Positions 11,995-23,845 of a stretch of DNA of 64,000 nt are shown here, piece by piece. Under the pieces are notes generated by a model that saw only the letters and a list, made by a program, of their open reading frames with translations, searched no databases and had not been told where the DNA came from. Every line of letters begins with the position of its first letter. Position 1 is the stretch's first letter. The position numbers and the translations under genes are program-made. The stretch comes from Astrocystis sublimbata (lineage: Eukaryota; Ascomycota; Sordariomycetes; Xylariales; Xylariaceae), in NCBI GenBank assembly GCA_022453515.1, contig JAJNNY010000026.1, positions 186,001 to 250,000 of the forward strand. Direction: 5' to 3'.

Positions 11995-14900
11995 TCACAA
12001 GAAGCCAGATTCGGCCAATACTCTGAGTGTCGGATAATGTCAGTGATGATGCTTTTGTTGTAATTGCGCATAATGCGGAATAGGAAGTCAACGTGATGCG
12101 GCTGTGACTAATTACGTACCTCACAATCTTTTCGTCTTCACGCTCGCGCGGCTCAACCACTAAACTCTTATCATACATTTCGTGCACATCGCCTGCTGCT
12201 GTCATGTTGCTCAATATGTAATCTTGAAGTTCTGGAACCGGCTGCAACGAGTATGGTGCGTTCTGGTACTGCTGGATATCACGGATGACTTCCGCCGTCT
12301 TCGCACGCTTCGCAAAGTTAATCATGTTCGTTTTCTTCATGATCGAAGGAATGCCGTCTTCTATGAAGGTCAGGTCCGTAAGATAAACACCTACACATCC
12401 AACTGATTAGAATAATTTATTCGATAAGACGGCAAGCACGACTTACCGAAGAAAGGAATGCATGGTGGATTTGCTGCATGTAAAGACTCCCGATATTCGC
12501 CGAAGTTCTTTGTGCTCGCCATTAGTCGCCGCATGCTGTCCAACACTGTGTTGGTACGAGCGGGCACTTGGTCCCACGTTCTCTTAAGACGTGCGATGGG
12601 CGCAGTGCCGAGCGCCGAGATAATGGAGGTTAGAGTTGAAAAGTTATTCAACCCGCGACATTTCTGAGACAGTTAGTTGATCAGATTATCATGACATCCT
12701 CGGCAGTATTCACTTACATCTGCGACAGAGACAAAGTGCTTGATGACCACAACCCGCTTCTTGACATCCATCTGGGCTAAAATCATCTCCGCAACCCAGT
12801 TTGTCATTTGATTGGAATGCAAGATGAGGGTTTTGACGTTGGGCGCAGGTTCTGGCTCTCCCTCGCCGACCTTCTTCTGCCAGGTCTTGTTAAGACATTC
12901 TGAAGGCTTGATCTTTGCGTAAAGTTTCGACTCGATGACAGTGAGTTGACGCGCGAATTCTGTGACATCAATGTCCAGGAATTTGAGCTTCTTCATGTTC
13001 TTTGGCATGATCGGAGTCGGAATGTTATTGGCGAATGTTTGTACCAAACGTTTGGTCGATATTTCCTTACCACCGAGTCTTTGATCTAAGACGGTTATGA
13101 GTGACGCGGAGCCTGGAGTCTCTGTTGACGGAACTGTTTCCTTTGCGAATGCGTGCACGTCGCGTATTAATTGCCTAGACTCATCACTAGGCTCCTCCAA
13201 CCAGAAATTCTCGAACCAGCTCCTGAGAATGTTGACAACCCGGAACCTAATGGGCTTTTGTTTCTTGTCTCGCCACAGGTCATAATCGCTGCCTTGAAGA
13301 CCTTCTGGAGGTTGAATATTAAACCGCTTCACGAGTAACTCGAAAAGTTCACGTGCCGAGGTGAAAGACCGATATGTCAACAGGAAAGTGTTGTTGAAAT
13401 TCGCATCAAGCTTGTCGTGCCGGGTGAGAAGCTCTACAAGAGCTAGCAAGGAGCCACCCTTGCATGAGGGTGGATTTGTCTTCGTGTCCCATGAGAGATC
13501 CTTCTCAAGGTCCAGGCGTAAGAATGGCGACTCCTCGACTTGCTGAAGAGAACCTTGGGGGGTAGGATCGTCTCCCAGAATTTTCATGACTTTTGATAAG
13601 TCACCCTTCCTGAAATTGTTGCTAGGGGCAGCACTCTCTCCTTCGCTATATGATTGGGAACCAAGTACTTGCGGCCGAAGCACCATATTGCGAGATTCGT
13701 TTCGCGAATGTGGGGGGGCATTATACGGCAACGTTTCACCCCTGCGAAGCGGATCTCGTGTGAATTCTTCGCGTGCTTGCGAAATGTTTGATTGTTGCTG
13801 CTGCTGCTGCTGCTTCTGTTGCTGCTGCTGTGGTTGTTGTAGCTGTTCGTGTTGTGGCTGAGGCGATTGTTGAAGGCTAATCTGCACTTGCTCAGAGAGG
13901 AGCTGCAACGAGAACGCAACATGCGAAGAATTCTGCTCCAAAGCACGAGCGCATTGAGCAACATAATCGAGGCGATTCTCTAGAGATTCCCCGCGAACCT
14001 CGGTCCACTCATCACCTAAAGGTCCAGCAACAGCTTGACAGCCAATAAGCAAATCAGAGATGTTGTCGTATAAGCTCTGTTTGTTGATGCTGAAATCGGC
14101 GAGCTGGGGTGTTCGGAAATCGTTTTCCAAGGGAGAAAGGTCGATCGACTCAATCAAGGCAATCCAAGGCTTGAACATTTCCAAAACCCTACCACCAGCT
14201 GAGCAGACAGCATTTCCGATGAGCTCATGCCTGTACGGTGTTATGATCTTGTCTGATACCGTAAGGTGCTTATCTAATTCTCGGATGCCGGAGACTAGCA
14301 TCCTTTTCAAATCGTCTACCCGTTCAAGCGTCTTGCCGTCCAGAACAACCGTCAAGTCGAGTCCACTTTCATCATCGTCGAAATAGTTTCCCATGACAAG
14401 ATCACGTGGGCCGAGCGCATTGTTCTGCCAGCTCCCCCCTGCGGTGCTTCCAATGACAAACCCTGGGAACAGCCGGGGGATCTCCTCTCCTCGTTGCTGC
14501 CTCGCAACTTCCACAAAGCTGTATACTCCCATTAGAACACCCTCGGCTTCTTGCATGCATTTCTGAACAGACTCGGCATTCGGCCAGTCGGCCGCTGCGA
14601 TATGTGATGAGATGACTAGCTTTGAGAATTTCGACATCATGTCCCGAAAGTGGGGGTAAAGAGCTTTGTTGGTGGATATGATGGAAGGCTGCCCGGAGTG
14701 ATTATCGGTGGTGCCGGAACCCGCAGCAAGTAGTAATCGTAGATGGTCTGAGATATCTTCGGCCCGGCTGACATACTCGGACCGCATGCCTGTTGTGATA
14801 GCCTCGCGGTACCTGTCTATAGCTCTCTTCATATTCGCCACCAGTAGATTCCACGACAAGGGTTGCGCGCTGCCATCGTCAAAAAAGGAATGAGGAATTT

Positions 14901-16025
14901 TTGCAGCTTGCGGCAGACTGAAGCTAGTTTGGGTGAAGGATGTAGCTGAGCCCAGTACTGGTGCTGGACCTAGCCCTGCTGATGTTGGGATCGTGGTGTT
15001 GGTCAGACCCGTGTCGGCGCGAGATCTCGTCCCTACCGAAGTGCCGTTCATCGAGTCCATCGAAGGCGAAGGCGATATACCAATGGCGTCATGGGCAAAT
15101 GCGCGGCGTTGCCGCGATGGCTGAGCAGCAAAGTCAGTGCCTAGAAAAGCCAGCACGCGCTAGAATGAATTTGACTTACCAGTGAGCTCATCGAAGCCAT
15201 CATGAGCGATTCACCATCAAGCTCAGAGGCCGAGGTAGCCTCGGAATCTTCGTCTTCGTCTTGGGTCAAGCCCCGCGCCATCATCTCAGGCGGCGGACGC
15301 GTTTTCTCAGGGACATTTACGTGCATTCTGTCCCGGGGTCCGCTCTCGTGGAGTGAGGTGGGTGACTCGAGTGGCAGCTCGGTGCTGCTCTCACCTGTCA
15401 TGGTGTTGTAATAGTACAGCCTACCGTCAGACGTGGCTTGCGGAATCCAGAAATCCGAGCCTGACTTGCTGCCAGGGTTCCTGGCTCCTTCCAAGAGCAG
15501 CGGGTTGTAGTCATCCATGTCCGATTCGTTGTCCATCTCGGCCTCCTCCTCGTACAGGACACCGTCTTCGAACTCGTCATCACCCCGGTACGCTTCGCCG
15601 TTCAGCGCTGGATCGGACATGTCATCGAAGCCTGTGATGGCTTGGCAGTAGTTACTGGGAAACCAGCCACGAACACCGTTTATCACACCGTCCCACCATC
15701 CACTCTCGAGCTGGGTGATGACCTGGATGACATCACCCTCGTGGAAGCTGAGACTGGTCCGGTCGTCGGCCTCGTAGTCGTACATCGCCCGCACGTACAG
15801 GGTGCCCGGGGGCGTGGCACTTATTATACCGTTCATCTTGAAACTGTAGTTGGGGTAGCTGCGATCAGCACTGGAACGGACCAGCGACGAGACGGAACCG
15901 GAGAGGTCAGCGGCAGAGTCGAGGTTGGCGTTGTATGTGTTTGAACGGGATCGGTTGCGAGAGTTGTACGTCTTTGTGTCTTGCGCAGTGACTAATGCAG
16001 TGACTGGCGGCTGTGTCATGAGCAT
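11995..16025 (-). CDS. CDC25: Cdc25-type Ras guanine nucleotide exchange factor (SH3 + RasGEF_N + RasGEF)
   Basis: This is the exchange factor that loads Ras GTPases with GTP, upstream of adenylate cyclase/PKA or MAPK signalling in fungi, acting at the membrane. Five exons read on the minus strand: 16025-15180, 15120-12718, 12663-12447, 12390-12120 and 12022-11995, with introns of 59, 54, 56 and 97 nt. The joined frame closes at 1254 aa. Visible domains in order: an SH3 domain at about residues 75-132 (ALYDY-like MYDYEADD, then GWWDG and WFPSNY); a WW-like segment at about 190-218 lacking a normal second Trp; a Gln tract (minus-strand codons around 13,790-13,850); RasGEF_N (FLLTYRSF); and the catalytic RasGEF half starting near TPIMPKN and ending in LAESGFL. 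The last 28-nt exon restores the conserved C-terminus. The start is the first in-frame ATG, and a second lies two codons on. The leader contains a GACCA repeat. Family assignment is firm. Confidence 0.93.
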
Positions 16026-16100
16026 CGTGATGTTTACGAATGGTCCGATCGTGGCGAGACGAGATGCCGAGTCATAGTCTACAACGACGCGGGATCAGGG

Positions 16101-16120
16101 CTGGTCTGGTCTGGTCTGGT
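16101..16120 (-). repeat. (ACCAG)4 pentanucleotide repeat in the RasGEF leader
   Basis: Four CTGGT units on plus, read as ACCAG in the direction of the RasGEF transcript, about 75-95 bases upstream of its ATG. The same pentamer in the same orientation occurs upstream of the PMP22-like gene at 57,401-57,430. Confidence 0.8.
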
Positions 16121-19100
16121 CGGTTCGGGATCGTCTGTTCGTCGACTGTTCGTGGTCGGCGTCGGAGCCAAAGAGGGCTGCGATCGAGTAGAGAGAGGGT
16201 CGTAGTCACAGCGAGCGGCCCTGGTGGAACATGGGATGGGGAGGAAGGAGACCTCAGACGTGTGGTGGCTGTAGAGAGGCCGGTCGTTCGATGGAAAGGA
16301 GGGTTTTCGCCCGCGATGCCTGGCCGCGGGAATGAAAGACAGGGGGGCAGGAAAAGGCAGAAAAAGGCAGAGTGCGGCGTGGCCAACCAAAGCACGCCGT
16401 CTGCCAATGCACGATGTAGCTCGTTTGGCCCCCGTGTGGGCTGTTGGCTGCTGTTTGCTGTTGGTGGTGGTGGTCTGGGGTGTCCAGAGGCGCGGATGAG
16501 TGGGTGGACACAGGTCAGGAATCTAGACAAGACGACTAGACTGGAGAGACACCGGAGTAGCTGGTCGCCGGTGATGTCGAGTAGAGGTTTGAGGACTGGC
16601 TCGCTCGGAAGGGTTTTGGGTGGTGGGAGCGGCGAGAGGCGGGCGCCCTGGCGAGCCGGGCTGGTTGGAGGGAGTAGTCCTTGCTTTGGAGCACTGAAGT
16701 ACCGGGGTACCTGCTTACATGTGCCTTCTTGGGTTAGTACATGTACTGCCCCAGCACGGTAAGTGGGCGGATCTGCTGGCCGGCGGGCTGGTTGGCTGAC
16801 GCGGGCGGCTGATTGGGGGAGGGGGTCTCGAATTGAGTGACAGGGGGGCTTGGTCGAGTGCCCACTACCGTCTAGGTACCTCAGATAGGCAAAGTACTGC
16901 GGTAGGTGCAACTCTGGTCCTCTGGGCAGGGGTCCCCCGGTACCTAGCCACTGTCTCTCTGGCCTGCCTTCCCGCTTGCTCATGGAGCCCCCCATCATCA
17001 AACGGTGCCAGGTGGAGGGGCCAAAACAAACAAACGTCTTGGACTTGAACCGTTTACCGCTTGGTATTTGCAGTACCTACCTACACGTAGGTATTGCCCT
17101 CAGCAGCACGTCGAGAGGCCTGGTCGCCTGCCACTACCCCTCCAAGCTTCGCCCTAGGAAATGTACTAAAAACCAATAGGAGCAAACCCACTGCATGCAT
17201 CCATACAACTGAGGGTGTGCTCTACTCAGACGGACTACGACTATCCTGAGCTGCATCGAAATGCCGTGCCATTGCAGTCCTAGCTGCCTAGGTCGACAAG
17301 CCTCGATAACTACGGCTGGTTCGCTGCACGAGCACGACCTATTGGTACTAGACAGAACCCTCTTGGTATTGCTTGCGTTACCTCAATGGGCGAAGGTTTG
17401 TGGTTTGTGCCTCCTGTGAACGTGCAGTCATACATGCAATAAGCAGCTTGCCGGATTCATCGACGATACAGCCTGGAGGTGCTGCTGCTACCGGTACATG
17501 CGTGCAGTACCTACTAGTAAATGGCAACTTGTACTATGCACCATGTTTCTGGCTAACCTCAGCTTTAGGTTGTCTGAGATTTCTCGGAACATGACGCCAC
17601 ACCCAGCTTATTCTGGGCTCCGGTGGTAGCAGGATTCTGACCGTTGGATCAGGTATCTCCGATTGGTAACCAATATTTAATCCCTTTTTTGTGTGCGTTA
17701 CCTTGGACTTCCGTTACTTTATGCAGCCAACGTGTTACTGCATCATCCTGAGGTGGTCAGAAACTGTCGAAAATAGCAGCTACCATGTAGTTTGCAATCC
17801 TACTTGGCATACAATACCTAGGCACTTACCCAGTAACTGTCTGGGGAGTACATGCCTTCGGTAGCAATACAGTTTGCCTCGCTGATCTTATTGTTTTCCT
17901 GAAACCTGGGTTGCTATGAGCCAAGAGACAGACGTGGGAGTAGGTAATTGCACTTCCGAGTTGTATCACTACTACGTAGGTAATATACCACTATGGGGCT
18001 CATTACTGTAGGTGCTACATAAACCTCTCGAAGTAATAGCAAGGCACTTCTGTGCTGATGATGTAAGTAAGCAAGGTAACCATAGACCAAGCCCTCTCGA
18101 ATACTACCTATTGGCTGTGACACTCGCACAACCCCTTACTTGTAAGCACCTTACCGAGTACTCCGTATCAGGTGCGAGCTGAGGTTTACGAAAATTTTCC
18201 CCTAATTTTCGGATACAGCCCATATCTATACAGTACCTAGGTATCTAATATGCTGTGTAGCAGGAAAGGTAACTTAAGTATGTATAAAAAGAGCACTTGG
18301 AATAAGAGTTTTCAAGGGATCGTGTGGATGAATGAGTACATACTTAACAGCTGTAGAAGGAGGGAGGCAAGGTTGCAGCTGAACAATCACCCATTGATCA
18401 CTCTCACCACTGCACGAGGTGCTTGTTCCTAACTTCTATAGCAAGTACGAACATGTTCCCATGTTGTGCTTGCTGTCTTGGATGTTGTGGTATTGCACTC
18501 CGCTGGCGTACACATATCATGGCCACATATGTAGCTGGAGATACTTAAGATTACCGTAGACCAGGGAGGGCTCTTGGGGTAATATCTACCTGGACATGGA
18601 GATGGGCCTGTTCAGATATTGGTTTCTACGGATGCAGCAAGCATGTTGTTTGTCCAGTTATGATCTGATCTCACCCGATCTGCTGAATTAATTGATTGCG
18701 CCTCGACTCAACCAACGAGCTCTTTGCATTGATGCATTTGCATTTATTGTTAGATAATGGGTACCTACCCATGTGCTCTTAACACACAATGCCCAGTAGC
18801 TGGCAATAATCACCACCTGCTGCACATACCACATACGGGAAACAAGCCTTGTCCTGTGTGCTGATTGGTAGAATGCACCGTTGCTAAATAGCGAATGCCC
18901 CTTGTTAAACGCTTAGCACGGACCAATCGACCAAGATCTGTCGAATGCTCCAAGCTCCAAGCTCTACCACCGAACCAGTAAGCACGTTTCTTCAAATGTT
19001 AGTCGCTTGGTTCATTACCAGCAGCTAGCCGCTATTTGTTTTTCTTGTTTCTAGTTTCCTCGGAAATGGCGCTATCCCTTTCGCCAATTGCCTGTCTTTA

Positions 19101-21435
19101 CGTCTTATGGACGCTCAAAGATCTTGTCTGGAGCTCGGGATTGAAATTGTAGAGCCAAGAAAATACACAGTTCGTGCCAATTAGAAACGTAAGGTGCACC
19201 CAACAGAAGTAAGGGGGGGTTCTCGGTCCAGCCAATTACCTACGAAACCACAAAAGGGCACAACCAAAGCTCACTCAAACGTGTGTGGCTATCTATGGTG
19301 TCTCAAATCATGTCATGCCTAAATGAGTCCGACAGTCATACTTTCAAGGTCCATAGTTTGTGACTGTTAGGTAGTTCAAACTTCCATTTAGCATGCCAAG
19401 GTTTGTTACATAGGTATCTAACCGTAAATCCATGGATGCTTCTTGGCATACTTCGACAAGATACAGTCTTTATGTTCTGTTTACCTCCATACTTGGCCAG
19501 AACACCAATAGACCAGGGAGCAAACTAATCTTGTGTAACTGCAGAAGGTAGGGAAAGCATGTTGATGCACCGGTGTAATCAACCCGCACCACTTACTCTC
19601 AGCATTTCCTTCTCGTGGTAGGGCTTGCGGGGACAGAACCCAGCATCGCCAGCACGCAGGTAACGTTCGAACTAGGTTAGGTAAGTACATTATGTATACG
19701 GTATATGTAGGTTGATGCATCAAGCACAGGATGGACTGCAGGAGCAAGTGCGAGTAAGTACATGCGCGTACAGGGCACATTATACAATACCCCTGAATGC
19801 GTAGATCATTGCCTTTGTATGTTCATTTTACACATGACGAGACGTTTTTGTCAGGTATCATGTCAAGAACAACTCAATTGTTATAGAAAGATAGTGCTAA
19901 TCACAAGGTATTGTATCAATAGGGAAATATGTACATACATTGTAGTAGAGCATATAGGTAGGCTCCCACAGACTCATGGCGGAGAACATAGGCTTCGGCG
20001 AAACTGCGCGATGTCACTGTACTGTAGCAGCGTGAGTCCTTCCTCACCGGTATGGATCGCATAGACTAGTCTAACCTTGGCCAGAAGCAGAGTTGTTCCA
20101 GGAGACGTTCTAGATAAGACGCCGCAACGTTCGACAGCCACTGGACGGAAGAGGAAAAGTGCGGTCGTGCCGTCGACCGATCCGCACGATTTTCATTGTT
20201 GCAATTCATTTACTGCAGCAGGTGATTAGAGGGAGTGGGATATAACCGAGGCAACACAAGACAGGATTCAATACCCTGACTTGAAGAACGTGTCTACCCC
20301 ATCATCGAAGCTGTCAAGTCTGCGAACCATATTAGGGTTTGTGCTAATACCCCTAGCCTTTCTTACTACGGCAAATATCAAGCCCTTCCTCTTCTTCGCC
20401 GACCTTCCACTTTCGAATAGACAATCCTCTTATTTTGTCAAATACCTTTCTTTAGCCTTGGCTGTAAGTAGTACATATACATAGTATATACATTTTCATA
20501 CACACGTACACACGTACATACGACTTTGCAGGTCAACGTATGTTACTGCATGACAACAAGACCCAAGTGGTTGGTAATTCAGATGCAGAATTTATGCTAT
20601 ATTAAGCCCGACATGAAGAACGCGGGGATAAACAGCCGCGGCATTGAACCTCCATGCAGTCTACTACCAACTTACCTTGCGGCAACGGGGTGTCTAGCAT
20701 GGATGCAGTAACAACACCGAACTTGGTGTTCCCAATACCAGTCGGTCACCAGTATTGTACAGATGGCGGGAAAAAAAACTTGCGGTAAAGCGGCGGAATG
20801 CAACGACAAAAGGCCCTTGCACGGGCGCATTGATGTTGGGTCGTCGTCACACGCGGGGGGCATTTGCGACGTTCGCGGCTGATTGACTGTAAAACGTCAG
20901 GAATATTACGCATGTATGAGAAATTTGTGTTGCACCGCCTTGCTATGAGATGCAAGTAAGAATCGACTCTTCTCAAAATACATACCGAGATGGCCATACG
21001 ACGCGCCATCATCCCCTATCGAGGCAGGCAGACGGTCCTTTTGCACCATGTCGTGGCACGAGAAAAAAGGGGTCGAAAAGTGCATTATCTCACCATGCTC
21101 AACCTACATCAAACCCTCGACTTCCCATCACTGCATACCATCACATCGCTTCCATCACCGAGATCCTCAGATTCCTGGTCCTGGGACCTGCACGTGCCGC
21201 GTATATCAGCACCTGCTATGCGGAGATGCGGCTGGGGTCTCCCGGGCGCAAATCTCACTCACTCACGCACTGAGAAAAAAAGGGTTTCTGACCGCTGCCC
21301 CGATGACCTTGAAGACTTACCGGTCGTGCTTACGCATAAGATAATGATTGGTCTAGAAGTCCCGCATTACGGCCGAGGATCGACCCAGCATGATATCGAA
21401 GGGCGGGTGCCCCGGTAATATGGTACGCGGCGATA

Positions 21436-21543
21436 CGGCTGACGGGCGAGAACATAGTCCGTGGCCCGCGATGTTTCGCTTGCAGCCTTCAGTGCGGCTA
21501 TTGCCGTCGGCACAAGCCACCACGTCCTATGGCCCGTCAGCCG
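21436..21543. repeat. Imperfect inverted repeat, about 108 bases
   Basis: The left arm 21436-21464 contains CGGCTGACGGGC then, after five extra bases, a block ending CCGTGG. The right arm 21520-21543 is the complement: the outer 12 bases pair perfectly and the inner 12 pair at 10 positions. The loop is about 55 bases. It is not inside any supported gene. It could be a regulatory hairpin, a remnant of a small inverted-repeat element, or chance. Confidence 0.6.
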
Positions 21544-22827
21544 CTATAGGATTACCATGATTGCAACCCCTAAGGTTGAGCACAGGATATTGGGGCCGAA
21601 GAAGAACTTCTCAGGGTAGTGAGTATCGAGGCTAAGATCAGAGAAGGCGGCAGACCTAGCATATGAAGTATGAGTTAAATGCTCACAATAAGGTCATCCT
21701 ATTGCTTTACCGCAGGCTGGGTACATTCGAATGTCGGCCATCTTTTCTAATCATGGCCTTAGTGTAGCCTGCAAGAGGGTTGTTCTGCAACATCCGCCGA
21801 ACAGCCCGTAGTTACGGGAAAGGCCGCGTGGCCATGAACGCAGGAACCCACGCAGTGCCGGGAAATTTAACTATTCTATACGAGGCTTTTGCAGCTTTGC
21901 GGGGAGAAAATCATGGAGACTATGCCGGTCATCCTCAACGTGAGCTTTCACTGATCCGACCTGATAAGGAGGATATTGGTACATATATATGAGTGAGTAG
22001 GTTAACCGGTAGTTTACGCGGGCTGGTTCCGTCCTACACTCTATGGATTTCAGGGGTAACTGCTGTAATCTTGAAAACACAGCATTTCCCCCCCATCATC
22101 ATTGCTTCCATCCGTTGCGCCACCGCACAAAGGTAACATCGCAAGGCTGTTGGTGGTATCGTGAATCGTGATAATGACATGTCCTCAGCTCAAGGTAAAA
22201 GTCTCGAATTCATTTGACACTCTTCTTGTCGGTGGAGAAGTGAGTGTCTTATTCGCAAATAATAGCTTGCGCGTGGTATGAGCACTAGCAACGACTCTTC
22301 ATATGGCCGTTGTATGCCATTATGGAGCCTGGTATACATGCATTCTCAGAATTTGGAAATTATTACATTACACGCAATTTGGGAGACGGAAATTGATACA
22401 AAACACGAAGGGTCGATTGTAGGCATCTCCTGTCTGCCAAAATACTTTGAAACGCAGCAGTCGTTACTCAGAGAGAGCCTTGCAGTGGTTGTAGTGGTGT
22501 GTTTTATACCTTACAAAACTGGTCATTTGGTATCGCTATTTCATGCTCAAGCGATGTGGCCCCAGACTCATGGACTCGACACAATAGTGACGTTGCATTA
22601 TGGGCGCCTCGTCGCAAACGAGGTAGGAGCGGATACGTATTGAAGTACTTAATATTACTGTAATTAACAACTATAGTTTATACATAAAGATCGCAGACCA
22701 TACACTTCATGAAGCCGTCGATCGCGTGTAGCCACAAGCCTTGACCAATAATGGGCATCTGTGGCTACTTGAGTATATGAAGCAAGAGTGCCGTCGCAGA
22801 ACAATGAAATATCTGGAAGAGCAACGC

Positions 22828-23845
22828 TTAGTGTCGGTGCAACTTGTCCTTGATCTTCTGACCAAAGCTCTTCTTGCCTGTAGGGCTGCCGCTCTCATCC
22901 GCATACTCACTGGCGGCACCCTTGTTGTCAGTGTCCGTTGGGTTGTGAATGCCCTTCTCTTCCATCAACCCTTTTCATGACATGTTAGATACTACTGATT
23001 TCGTTCAAAGTGAGAAGAGTGATGCAAACTTACGATCAGCCTCCCTGCCGGCACCAGGGTTCGAGACGTCGAAATCTCCACCGTCTGCCTGCAGGCCGGT
23101 AGATTTGACATATTCCTCGCCAGTACCCTTCTTTTCGTTGCTCTCTTCCTTGCTGTCCTCAGGGACATCCTTGGTTGACTTGTCTACTGACGATGTGCTA
23201 GAGTTGCCAGCATCTCCACCCTTCTCTTTTGCGACCTCGGATAGGACTTTGGGACCAGGGCCGTCGAGTTTAACTGCCTCATTCGGACCATCATCGGAAT
23301 CATTCACTTCTGTCGGGGCTGATTTAGGGTTCGTCTTGGGGTCTTCGGGAGACCGGGTATCCTCTTGTCCCTTGCTGCTGTCTTCGGGTACCGACTTCGC
23401 CTTCATTTCGGTTGAGGGGTTGTTGGGGGTGTCTTCGCTCACAGCCGCGGTGCCGGTGTTTTTGGCAAACTTGGCATCCTCGCCAACGTCGGCGGTATTG
23501 CTGTGGAGGTCGGAAGTGGACCGATCTGTGGCACCGGTGGTGGTACCCGTGGTGGTACCGGTGGTAGTACCCGTGGTGGAGGCTTCTCTGCCAGTTGTTG
23601 CGCCGGTGGGCTCTGTACGGTAAGTGTCAGCCAAAGAAAGACGAATCTGGGGTTGTGATTTATTGTGCCAAGTGACGTCACAGATTAATCGAGGAGAGTT
23701 TCGGCATACCTAGGTTGCCAGCATCGTAGGGCTCGCCCTTGGATGTATCGCCCAAGCGGCCGGACACGGGCTCGTCGGTGGTGGATTTGCCTTCACCCCA
23801 GACAGCCTTGGCGGCGGATTGGGCCATGGTGTTGATGGTCTCCAT
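22828..23845 (-). CDS. Hypothetical Thr/acid-rich, intrinsically disordered fungal protein
   Basis: Three exons on the minus strand, 23845-23710, 23612-23034 and 22970-22828, with introns of 97 and 63 nt. They join to 285 aa. The N-terminus METINTMAQSAAKAVWGEG and the C-terminal block (GGDFDVSNPGAGREADRL, then MEEKGIHN, ending KIKDKLHRH) resemble a family of small fungal hypothetical proteins that I recognise by pattern but cannot name. The middle is low complexity: GTTT repeats encoded by imperfect 12-base units, then a long stretch rich in Glu, Lys, Ser and Pro. There is no signal peptide or membrane segment. Conserved ends around a disordered centre fit a soluble stress-related protein, but that role is inference. 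Intron 1 contains a perfect TGACGTCA at 23673-23680, and CRE-like sites lie upstream. Confidence 0.8.
23673..23680. promoter_or_regulatory. CRE-like bZIP site TGACGTCA in intron 1
   Basis: A perfect palindromic CRE/ATF site inside the first intron of the disordered-protein gene. Atf1/CREB-type bZIP factors bind this sequence in fungi. Use here is inferred from the cluster of similar sites at 24104-24111, 24479-24515 and 25391-25398. Confidence 0.45.

Larger units (their letters stand above)
16026..22827. other. 6.8 kb without a supported gene
   Basis: About the first kilobase is the GC-rich leader and promoter side of the RasGEF gene. It contains long chance open frames, one of 309 codons on the minus strand that is Pro/Arg-rich and matches nothing I know. 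Beyond 17 kb there are only short frames. A possible two-exon reading at 20,281-20,711 and an inverted repeat at 21,436-21,543 are described separately. No tRNA or rRNA was seen. Confidence 0.55.

Noticed and set aside
11864..12340. RasGEF C-terminus read through past 12,120
   Set aside because: A canonical donor at 12,119 and acceptor before 12,022 restore the conserved ending LAESGFL and a stop.
15121..15179. Reading straight from 15,156 into the second RasGEF exon, or using an earlier acceptor (20- or 39-nt intron)
   Set aside because: The 59-nt intron ending CTGCTCAG is in phase and of normal fungal length. The shorter options are too small or shift the frame.
16072..17001. 309-codon open frame on the minus strand upstream of the RasGEF
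   Set aside because: It is Pro/Arg/Ser-rich, overlaps other long chance frames in the same GC-rich DNA, shows no domain, and lies in the RasGEF leader and promoter side.
20990..21418. 142-codon plus-strand frame near 21 kb
   Set aside because: Three overlapping frames are open here, composition is His/Arg/Ser-rich and chance-like, and no family was recognised.
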